DNA of 64,000 nucleotides, taken from contig CM057002.1 of the NCBI GenBank assembly GCA_029891345.1, forward strand, positions 20,846,295 to 20,910,294. Direction: 5' to 3'. Each line of letters begins with the position of its first letter. The stretch's first letter is position 1. This document shows positions 23,108 to 32,430 of this stretch, one piece after another. Source of the stretch: Dryococelus australis. Its lineage: Eukaryota > Arthropoda > Insecta > Phasmatodea > Phasmatidae. The position numbers were made by a program, and so were the translations under genes. The notes beneath the pieces were generated by a model. The model had not been told where the DNA came from. It saw only the letters and a program-made list of their open reading frames with translations, and did no database searches.

Positions 23108-24472
23108 GGGGAAAGGCACCGAAGAGTGTGCACCTAACAGATCTACCCCATTTACTGCTACAGTTTATAGGGAAAAAAATATGGCTCATGCGCACGGTGT
23201 TTTATTGATCAATTATAATTTCGTGCGTACAGGCCCAATCACATCGACATATTCTAATTTTCACAAAATGCAAAAATCTACATAATTGCAAATGCGCACT
23301 CTTAGGAGTCCTAGCTCCTTCAAGTCACGAACATTTCTCATGCCACCTTAGTTGGCATTTGATACACTGTATCTAGTCATCAAAGATAGGCTCAGTGTAT
23401 ATCTCATTGCATCCTGGGCTGAATATGCCCCTTTCAACTGTCTTTCATAATGTAATCTTCTTTACTGGACGTGAAGATATTCCCCTTTTATTACGCGTCC
23501 GTGAATCTCGTGCCTTTTTCTTATCATTCGCAAGAAAAATAGCATTTTTAAATGGAGAGCCTGTCATTACGTCTGATTTCCTTCCTTTTATTTTTCTCTT
23601 GCCAATAGCGTCTGCTTTGGAAATAGGAATGATGTCAGCTGGAGAGATTGCTGTTGCTTCATTATTTTCTGCTATAGTTGGCCTGTTATTCTTAGTGCCA
23701 TTGGGAGAGTTGCTTTGTTCGTCACTATTCCTTACTTGATTCAGAAGCCCGCACTTCAAACTCGAGAATTATTTCACCGGCCGATTTACTAACCTCAGTG
23801 GCCCACAGGCGGAATATTTTCACTATGGTCAGGAAAATCGAATACAAGTCATGATTTACGTCGCTAGTCGAGAGTATTTGGTCCGTATTTGTATTCACAG
23901 TTTGTTACGACGTTTTCTTGGTGTAGATTCCTTTGTGCCCAGCTCCACGGTGACTTTTCTTTGAATTTCCACATTTTGTATTCATCTTGCTTCGTTTAAC
24001 AATTCGTTTGTAAATATCACCTTCCTGTCTGGCTTTCTCTTATTCGTTTCCAAAGAGTGCGCAAGGTGATTCAAAGAGTGCTCGCGCACTCTTGTGGACA
24101 ATCTAAATGCGCACTCTTTGGGGATGAACACGAGATTTCTGAAATAACTGATATATAGCAGCAAATGATGGAAAAGGACAACGTGTTAAAATACCATGAA
24201 TGCTTGGAACCATGGCTGTTCCATAGTGTACGCAAAATGAATGAACCTTCGTTTACCTAAATGGCAAAGCTTAACTTATGTCCTTAAAATATTACATCAA
24301 CATAACAAAAATTGTTCTCTCACCTGTCAAACGTACAAATAGTCTTGAGTAACTGCAAGTTTCACACAACACAGTTGCCTGACAGTAACGAACCAACTGA
24401 GGCCATACGTAGTTTTTTCAGTGTTGCCAACTGCCAGGAAATTGCACTGCGCACTCTTAAGTACCTTTCCCC
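23108..24472 (-). mobile_element. pogo/Tigger-like DNA transposon, decayed
   Basis: Ends read GGGGAAAGG at 23108 and CCTTTCCCC at 24472, each flanked by TA, the usual target of Tc1/mariner/pogo elements. The minus-strand frame 23759-23445 (104 codons) includes SPADIIPISKADAIGKRKIK followed by Gly-Arg-Lys and an MTGSPFKN motif. This matches the lysine-rich tail found after the DDE domain in pogo/Tigger-type transposases (a P..I.P.P / RG / TSSPYK pattern). The catalytic domain is gone. GCGCACTCTT-type words recur near both ends and inside. Confidence 0.65.
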
Positions 24473-24998
24473 TATATCTGCATCAGGCTTTAGACAGTCC
24501 ACATTCTTCCAGTCTGACGTTATTTTATACTAGAGATGATCTACATTCCTTCGTGTTCGTTTGCGTAGTCTTACATAGACACCCTATCATTTCACGGTTA
24601 TTTCTTTCTAAAGTTCATTTCGAAGTTATTCATTTAGCAGAGAAGTTATGAAAGCAATTACCGGAAGTCGTATACCGCGGCAGGAGTCCGCGCTAATAAG
24701 ATTACTGACGTCGCAGTCCACAGTTTTGTTTGTTCCCTGTTTTGCGAGCTCCGCTTCTGGCAAAATGGCGAACATTAGGGTCTAACGATCACCACACGGA
24801 CCGCGAGATGACTTTTTAATGACTCGTTGTTAGCTTCGCTCTGGCACCTTCTGTTGCGATGACAGTCACCGACTGCGAAACAGTCGCAAATGGATTCGCG
24901 AAACGTAGCGCAAAAGGGACATCATGTACACAAGCTTTTATACCTACGTCATTACGAGACTCTCGTAAACCGCAACAAAAAAAATGGGTCGACATACT
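24473..24998. other. Intron sequence without features
   Basis: Moderately CpG-rich between 24640 and 24920. Open frames on both strands at 24816-25191 overlap each other and lack domain patterns. No splice-flanked exon that fits Dgk. Confidence 0.4.
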
Positions 24999-26363
24999 GG
25001 CTGTTTCCGAATACTGGCCTAATGGATCCCTTGCGGTAAGGGATCCATATAAAGTGCACTCTACTGGATGCGGCCATATTGGCTTAGTTTCCGAATTCTC
25101 ACTAGGGATGTCGGTGCATCTCTTCACGCGTTCACTGCCATGGCCAAGGGATACACACTCGCATCCACTGTCGCATCCACACATCCCTTAAGGCCCTTAC
25201 GCAATTAAAAACTTTAACATTTGACTTTACGTTTGCTTTCCGACACATTGTTTCTTATGGAGCTTGACACAATGGAACTGTCAAAGGTGAAGTCAAGCAC
25301 TCTTGACTTTACGATTTCGAAAAGTAGAAATTTAAATTCCAAATCAAACAGCCATTTTGCCGAGAATCTAACAGAGGTTAAGTGGAAAGTGCGTTATTTT
25401 ATTTTAAGGTTATTTTAATCTCGGTATAATAAACAAAACTCGTGTTAAATTTAATAAATTGACAAATAAATATAATGCGAAGAGGAAATATATGAATTGA
25501 CATATTTAAATAAAGTAAACAAATGAAATTTTTATTTTGAAATAAACTTTTAATGTAAATTTTAAGCCCACTTTTTTAAAGAAAAAGGTACGTAACATGC
25601 ATTCCTGGATAATATAATTATTTATATAACAAGATACACATTTTTACGAAACTCGCAGAACCGATGTTCAATTGTCTGAACTCTGGCATCACAATTGTAT
25701 TGTGTATTGGTGGTTCCGTCAGAGGAAAGGAAACGTAAAGTCAAATGCTAAAGTTTTCTATTGTGTTAGAAGCTTTAGCTATGGAATTCGTTCGTCGTTT
25801 GTTTATATTATTGTTTACACCGATTTCGCGCATGTGGGGTGGTGTGGATGTGTATTTGCTTTTAGTTGTTGATTAAAATGGATGAATTTTTTTTTTTTTT
25901 TTTTTTTAATACTGTATAAATACGATTCTAACATAATCGTACAAAATAAAATGCTGTTTAAAATACTGACCACTTGAGCAATCAACTTCATTATACACAC
26001 TAATCATTTCAACAAATGCATTTGTAATCTGTATATGCTCATCAAACATAAAATGTCATATTTATAAGAAATCTCGATTTCTATTAGCAGCCACCACCAA
26101 GCAGCAATTATAAAACCTCAAATCTAACAAATATTTTCGTATGCAGTAAATTGTTAGCATTTCGCCGAGATCCCATAGATAACACAAATAAAGATACAAC
26201 TTCAAAGCAATAAAAAGTGTGGTACAGCTAAGCGCGCTCTAGCTGTAGCAGAATTCGGATGTTATCCATCCCTTCAATGCAGCCATTTCCACAGTGGGTG
26301 CATGCACGAAGGGACGTAGGGATGCGTGAGCAATGGACGCATCCACTGAATTCGGAAACAGCC
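24999..26363. mobile_element. Non-autonomous DNA element with GGCTGTTTCCGAA ends
   Basis: Left end GGCTGTTTCCGAAT at 24999 and right end ATTCGGAAACAGCC at 26363 are complementary. A subterminal near-repeat (GGCTTAGTTTCCGAATTC) lies at about 25080. A strong small hairpin, ATGGATCCCTT / AAGGGATCCAT, is at 25022-25048. A long poly-T lies at 25889-25908. No transposase visible and no clear target duplication. The ends recall PIF/Harbinger-type elements, but that is a guess. Confidence 0.5.
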
Positions 26364-26605
26364 ATTTTTGTTCGTTATTGAATGATTGGATGATCAAGCT
26401 TTTGACTCGGCTAAGTTTTTCGCAAGCCAATCATAAACGTTCTGCGTCATTCAGTGTCTCGGTGTCCTCATTGGCTTCGTGAAATGCGATGGCATAGTCG
26501 TCCATTCACGGTTACTGCCAACTTTTCTGATGCCCTGCAAAAGTTATACTTCCTGGATGTTCCTCCGCCGCATGCAAACAAATCTTAAACTAACTATAAG
26601 CTGTT

Positions 26606-26846
26606 CACGGTAAAGTGAGCACTATTTAAGGCCCTGCAAAATTTTTCCTTTCAATTATTTTCTACTTATCCGCCACTGTTTTTTTATGTAAACATTGCAA
26701 TATGACTAATAAACATAGTGGATAAATTTCATCATTCTCAAAAGTTAACGTCTGAGACTGCAATAAAATATATCGATTAGGGGTTAATGTCTTTTGTGAG
26801 AGCCTTAAAATGTGCTCACTTTACCGTGAACAGCCTATATAGAAAA
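26606..26846 (+). mobile_element. MITE family 1, short subtype, nested
   Basis: Left end AAGCTGTTCACGGTAAAGTG and right end CACTTTACCGTGAACAGCCT are near-perfect inverted repeats. The body closely matches 5560-5805. It interrupts the family-2 element around it, so it inserted later. Confidence 0.85.
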
Positions 26847-27280
26847 GTACTCCGAAGGGACAATATACCGCATTCGTGCTCTTGCAGTTTAATAATAATT
26901 TCCATAAGAACTATTTCTTGCTGTGAGTAGGCCTTACCAACATACCTATTTTCATTCAAATTAATTATAATTTAAATATTGCCTATACTAATAATAATAT
27001 CAAGAGGTGATGTGAGTTTGTGTTTATATGTAACGGCTAATCTCGGAACTACACGGCCGATTCTAATAATTCTGTCACTGTTAGAAAGTAAAATAAGCGA
27101 AATTCTTCCAGATGGACATGTTTAATTTTAAAAAAATTCTTGAGAAATTTCAAAATTTGTGCACCGAATCGAAAAGAAAAGAGCTACTTGGCTGCTTTCT
27201 TAGCATGCTATACCAAAGCCATTAAAGACGAACTGAAAAAATGTTAGAAGAAATTGCGTATCTTAATATAAAAAAATCCA

Positions 27281-27408
27281 CAAGTAGTCACAGGTTGTCG
27301 CGGGTAGTCGCAGGTAGTCTCAAGTAGTCGCGGGTAGTCGGAGGTAGTCACGGGTGTTCGGAGGTAGTCACGGGTAGTCGCATGTAGTCACGGTTAGTCG
27401 CATATACA
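27281..27408. repeat. Minisatellite of GTAGTCGCGG-type units
   Basis: About a dozen variant units of roughly 10 bp (GTAGTCGCGG, GTAGTCACGG, GTAGTCGGAG) follow one another. Only the plus strand has this G-rich bias. It sits inside the family-2 MITE. Confidence 0.8.
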
Positions 27409-27645
27409 GGTATGTATTTCAATAACTCCATAAAGCCTGAGTAAAGCGATGGCAGGCTGCTAGTAATTTATACATTAAATGTAAGTAAAAGTTCAACTTA
27501 TTAAAAAAAAATTATTTTTATGTTAACACAATTATAAAACGCTAGGTATACATTATATTATGGAAACAACCTAGCATGTCATTCATGGGGTGATTTTTCA
27601 AACGTTCGATTTTAAAAAATGTGTGAATAAACCGTGAACAGACTA

Positions 27646-28902
27646 AAGCTTCATACGGGCATGGTTGCCAATCACGAGGGGGGGGGGGGGGGAGAAAGAT
27701 GTCGGCTATGTGTAAGCCTACAGCACGTAGAGATCCAGGGCTAAGCCATCGTGTCTATACATGGCGTAGTTCCTGCCCAATAAATAGTCCGATTATTTTG
27801 GTAGCTTTAGCTTACTTCGTGAGGGAGATCGCCACGTCGTTAAACATGAATATCCATGTCATTTCAAGCAGTAAGTTTACTTTTAAAGACCATTACCATA
27901 TTTAGATTAAAAATTACTGCGGATATAACGCCCCCTGCAGACTTGTGCCGACACAGAAAAACTCTGAGGACACAGAACACACGATTCCTTCTTAACTGAA
28001 AGACATATAAAAAGCCGCGTTAAATTAACAACTACTAAAGTTAAAATTTGAAAAGAAATGCTGACTTAATCTTCATTTTCATGACGCAAATATTTTGTAT
28101 TAGTGAAATAAAACTCGTTGTGCAATCTTAAACATTGTTGTAAAGGAAACTAGATTTTACGTGCGCTCTTTTTCTTACCCTAATATTATAGCTTTATAGA
28201 TGCAAAATAAAATAGTAGCCTTTTTAGAACTATATCGTGCGGAGGAAAATACTAACATCATTATGTTATCTCGGTTCACGCATTGGAGCGGAAAAAATAT
28301 TATCCCTTTATGAGTACTGAGTTACTCAAAAATTTTTTCTTAGGAGAAAAATTCAAAAAATAAAATCTCTTAAGGTAGCATGCTGTTTCGTTTTCAGAAA
28401 ATCACGTAGATTTTTATATAATTTAATTATATCCGATATATTAAACCTTGTACTACTGCCTTCAGCACAGCTAAAAAAAATTTTCATCCTGAGTTTTATT
28501 TTAAAAAATATACCAATAAATACTTTTAAGAAATTCTCAAACTTTATATTTTGGCTCTGTGTGTACTGACCATAAAGTTGATTTCTTTTAAGTCAATAAA
28601 ATTGTCCATTGTGAAACCTTTGAATTTGTTTTGCTAATTAACGAACTCATACAATAAATTTAAACTACATTTTTTACCAGAGTTACTTGAAATTTATCTC
28701 CTAAGAAGCTACAGAGAGAATCAAAAGCTGTTATATCAGGCGTATGTTTACGCGCGCACACGTAATAAAACCAACAAACATCATGCGACAACACACACTG
28801 CGCAAAAATGTAAGACGTAAACATGTACCGTATGTGTATGGCGTCTGATCTAAAGTCATTCATGATTCCGGTACAGGCGTTTGTAGTTGAAGCTCAAAAA
28901 CG
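27646..28902. other. AT-rich intron sequence without features
   Basis: Contains a run of about 14 G near 27678 and otherwise no recognised repeat, RNA gene or exon. Confidence 0.45.
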
Positions 28903-29160
28903 AGGGGACCACGGTGATGTAGGGGGTAGAATTCTCGCCCCCCCCCCCCCCCCCAATCACCAGCTAGGCGAACCGGACTCGATTCCCGGCGGGGTCGCTT
29001 CCGGATTATTGCATGTGAGAATCGTGTTTTCTCGGGGATCTCCCGTTTCATTTACCCTCTCATTCCTGCGCTGCTCCATACTCACCTCGTTTCACCCTCA
29101 TCGGCTCTCAAGACCGCGATGTTAAGAGCCGCCAAAATCTTTTCGCTCGCTCACTTCAAT
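28903..29160 (+). mobile_element. SINE family A, near full length
   Basis: The tRNA-like head has a diverged box A region (CACGGTGATGTAGGGGGTAG) and box B (ACTCGATTCCC). Then come the family body (TCGCTTCCGGATTATTGCAT, CTCGGGGATCTCCCG) and the end CTCATCGGCTCTCAAGACCG. A poly-C run of about 16 (28938-28953) has expanded between the boxes. About 10 bp of the GTGCCGGACGATGC block are deleted. Confidence 0.85.
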
Positions 29161-29787
29161 CCGAAATGAGTTTACTGCATATAATACACGGAGTAGTTGT
29201 GGTGAAGCAATGGATGTCTGTAAATTGCGAGTTTGCTTGAAGATCTCGAACCACTTCAGAATATTCACTATCAGCAAATTATCTCGGGGTGAGTAGGTAG
29301 CTGGGGCTGCCGCTCTTTCTATTGGATTTACTTCATGAAGTGAAACTACAATCGATTATGTTAACTACGGACCTCAATCAGCTCGTTAAATAGAAATATA
29401 TATGCCGTATTTTCGCTGTTGAATCGGTAACAACGAGGTGGTTTCGGGCTCATGTTCGCCACTTTGTTGTGAACGAACGGTGACCGGGTAACAAGCGTTT
29501 ACCATTTTGGTTAACAGAGTCAGGAGCATGTTAATAGAATTGCTAACCGGATGTTGATGGTTGTTGCTTATTGTTTTAAATACCGGGTTTCTCTAATTAC
29601 ATTTGCAACTTGCATTACAATATGCTTGCCTTCTAATGCATTTAAAATTGATGAATATTTGAAAGTTCAAAATGAAGATAGTACCTTATTTTGCGATGAA
29701 AGCAGGAACGTTTTGTTGAAATAAGTCGGAGGTGAGTGTTAGAAATGCGGATAACCTCAATCTGTACCTAACGTACATTTAATTTAA
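29161..29787. other. Intron sequence without features
   Basis: AT-rich; no exon or recognised repeat. Confidence 0.45.
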
Positions 29788-30209
29788 AAGATGTTCGCGG
29801 TAAAATGAGCATTTTTGAAAGCCCTGCTTAAGATCTACTTGTATGCACGTTGAGTATTCTTCCGCCTATGTAACATTAGCATTGCCATAGGCCTCATCAC
29901 TTTATTCATGCATTGGACACGTGAAATTGTGAAATTATTAGAAAAGTAAATATGTTATAAATATGCTAATTTTTACAATACGATGCATTAAAGAAACAGA
30001 AAGCGAAATAAATAATTTAAGATACGATAAATGGTTACCTAACACTTTCTATTCGATGTTAAGATATGGAACTACTTCCCACGCATCATTACCAACTTTA
30101 ATGGGCGCATGTCTCTCAGTGCGCCAGTTATAATATATGCATGTAAGGGCAGTGACATTTTTCTAAGGTTGATTTCAAAAGTGCTCACTTTATCGTGAAC
30201 AGCCTTTAG
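29788..30209 (+). mobile_element. MITE family 1, full-length copy
   Basis: Begins GATGTTCGCGGTAAAATGAG and ends GTGCTCACTTTATCGTGAAC with AGCCTT. It aligns with 17382-17805 from end to end. No coding capacity. Confidence 0.8.
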
Positions 30210-31174
30210 TTATATTTTGAGTCTTAGTGAAGTTTTAATAGATGCTTTTCTTCGTTGTAACTCGAGCTGCATTTCTGCCCTGTGAATGTTATTATTTTCA
30301 AGTGAGAAGAACATATTACTCTCTCTGCACACAAATATATTAACACGTCCGCACATTCCATCTCTATTCCTGAGACAATTACACCGATTCCGCAGTTTTG
30401 AAGTTCCCTCTAACTGAAGTTCGCCGTCTGTTCGCAATAAGCATTTTGCGCGACGCGAACATATCGCGGTGACCGCTGGTGAACAGCCTGTTACCAATTC
30501 AACCGCAAAAAAAAATACGCTTTACTATAACCGGAAACCCTACAGTGCCAGCAGGTAGGGAACGCTGAGTACTCTGTGCCACCGCGGCTCCTCTCAGTAA
30601 GTTTTACACTCTACGTGGTAGAAAAGCAAAATGTTAGTAGCCCGCGCACGCTTTGTATAGTCCATTCATGGGTAGCTACTTCCAACTTTCCTGAAACCAT
30701 GCTTAAGGTTGAAGTAAAGCAACTGCCTATGGAGCACTGCACCCGACTATACAATGTGAAGAACTCGTAAAATAGTAGTGCAGACACCATAAAAGTTGTC
30801 AGAAGTGTGCTTTATGCTGTATATGAAAGAAGAATGTATCTATATTGAAACATTACAAAAAATATTTTACTAACATATACGTTTTAAATGTAAAAAAAAT
30901 AATCGATTAAAATAATTGTTATAATTATAAAATTGATATGATAGATTATTACTATGATTGTATTATACATGATCACAGTAAGTATTGCGACGATCTTTCG
31001 TCAAAAAGATTTTCTTGCAAATTCTGCTTTCTGAAGCATCCAGAATGGAAATGCGCTTAAATTTGGTTAAAAATGCAGACTATTTTAATCGATTATTTTT
31101 TACATTTAAAAAGTAAATTTTAGTAAATTTCATAATTTCGCAAAATATATACATGCTCTTTTTCTTACGAAAGC
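30210..31174. other. Intron sequence with a MITE fragment
   Basis: A short family-2 start (TATAGTCCATTCATGGGTAG) lies at 30657. Open frames at 30210-30497 (minus) and 30576-30770 (plus) show no domain pattern. The rest is AT-rich. Confidence 0.45.
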
Positions 31175-31400
31175 AGGGGCCGCGGTGGTGTAGTGGTCAG
31201 AATACCCGCCTCCCACCTAGGCAAACCGGGCTCGATTCTTGGTGGAGTCGCCGCCGGACATTTGCATGTGGGAATCGTGCTGGACGATGCTGCTGGTCGG
31301 CAGGTTTTCTCGAGAATCTCCCATTCCCCCTCGCACTTGCATTCCGGCGCTGCTCCATACTCAACTAGCCTCGCCCTCATCGGTTCTCAAGAGAGTGGTG
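31175..31400 (+). mobile_element. SINE family A, best full-length copy
   Basis: The tRNA-derived head reads GGTGGTGTAGTGGTCAGA (box A region) and GGGCTCGATTC (box B), the internal RNA polymerase III promoter. The body (GTCGCCGCCGGACATTTGCA, CGTGCTGGACGATGCTGC) ends with CCTCATCGGTTCTCAAGAG. The tail is not simple. Because it needs a LINE partner for movement and none is visible nearby, it arrived in trans. Confidence 0.9.
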
Positions 31401-32039
31401 AGGCACCAACTACACACGTGCTGTAACATCAACTGCACTACTACGTGCAAGTGGCCGATGTGTAAACTGGCAAACTATTAGCTTGGCACTCCTAGGAACA
31501 TTCCTTGTGCGCTTCCCCCCCCCCCCCACGGAAAAAATAATCATTTTTGAGTCCACAATCCCGTCTTCGGCGACGAATGTCAATAGCTTAACTGTCTCTT
31601 TTCTTAGAATGTCACTTGCGAGTTGCAGGCGCTAGTCGCTAGATGTCTCGCCACAGACATACAATACACAACGGCTGCCAACCCACCGTAATGGATATAC
31701 CTCAATCGCAGAACGTATTGATCCCTCTTATTGAATTAATAGCCTTAAAATCAGACGTACGTATGGAACTCTTACTTGTCAGTGTTTAGATTTTACTGTA
31801 AAATAATGTTATAATCTAATACTTAAGTAATGTTTGATTAAAAAGTGTGTTGGCAGTATTAAAAACACTCCCCCCCCCCCCCCAGAATTAAATTTGTACG
31901 GAACTACTTTCATGTACAATTGGTTTCTCGAATGTGCCGCCCCCAGGCCTGTGCCTAGTGGGCATAGTTACAAAACCGCCCCTGGGCATAGCACAGAGAA
32001 AAACACAGCTCACCTTGCGACAGTTCACCACACGCCGCT
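31401..32039. other. Intron sequence with two poly-C runs
   Basis: C runs of about 13 (31515-31527) and 14 (31870-31883). A GC-rich piece around 31935-31990 (GGCCTGTGCCTAGTGGGCAT) may be part of another repeat. No exon supported. Confidence 0.4.
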
Positions 32040-32178
32040 GCCCATAGACAAGTGGTACCGTCCGGCATGGTTTCTGCGTGCGAAAATCCGGGAGGTGACC
32101 CGCATCACTAATCGAACCCTTGTTGTCTCGGTGGGAGGCGATCGCTCTTGCCATCTTCGCCAACGGCGGTGACAGGAG
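32040..32178 (-). mobile_element. SINE head fragment next to a Dgk exon
   Basis: On the minus strand it reads GGCAAGAGCGATCGCCTCCC, then AGGGTTCGATTAG (box B), then CTCCCGGATTTTCGCACGCA and ATGCCGGACGG, the first half of a family-A-like SINE. Its head ends about 20 bp before the acceptor of the exon at 32199. Confidence 0.6.
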
Positions 32179-32198
32179 GATGTCTTTGTGTTGTCGAG

Positions 32199-32430
32199 GA
32201 GATGGCGATGCTGAGCTCGACGGCGGCGTGCGCGGCCATCACGTCGCATACGCGGGCGCCCGGCTCCGTGCCCAACATCGCGACGTGCGGCGTCGACCAG
32301 TCGCTGGGCGCGCCCTCCGTGGAACGCCCCACCAGCCGCTTCGCCGAGAAGCTGCACGGCTTCACGGAGAAGCTGCATGCGCTGGGCCACCACCGCTCCG
32401 ACTCCGACACCTCCACGCGCTGCCGCACAG
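32199..32430 (+). CDS. Dgk: Dgk exon: linker after the RVH domain
   Basis: Codes EMAMLSSTAACAAITSHTRA and continues to FAEKLHGFTEKLHALGHHRS, a linker with a short amphipathic stretch. The acceptor TTGTGTTGTCGAG has the exon starting in phase 0, matching the previous exon, and the donor CACAG|GTACTG leaves phase 1. The exon is strongly G+C-rich at third positions, unlike the intron. ATG codons at 32202 and 32208 in a good context (GAGATGG) could serve as an internal start for an isoform lacking the RVH domain. The upstream intron of 28.8 kb is the longest seen. Confidence 0.85.

Larger units (their letters stand above)
26495..27645 (+). mobile_element. MITE family 2, complete copy carrying nested repeats
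   Basis: Left end TAGTCGTCCATTCACGGTTA and right end ACCGTGAACAGACTA form imperfect inverted termini. A family-1 MITE is inserted at 26606-26846, flanked by TATA on the host side. A minisatellite lies at 27281-27408. At about 1.15 kb it is the clearest full-length copy of the family here. Confidence 0.75.

Noticed and set aside
23395..23739. 114-codon plus-strand frame resembling a membrane protein
   Set aside because: It is antisense to the lysine-rich tail of the pogo/Tigger-like transposase, whose complement naturally gives hydrophobic codons.
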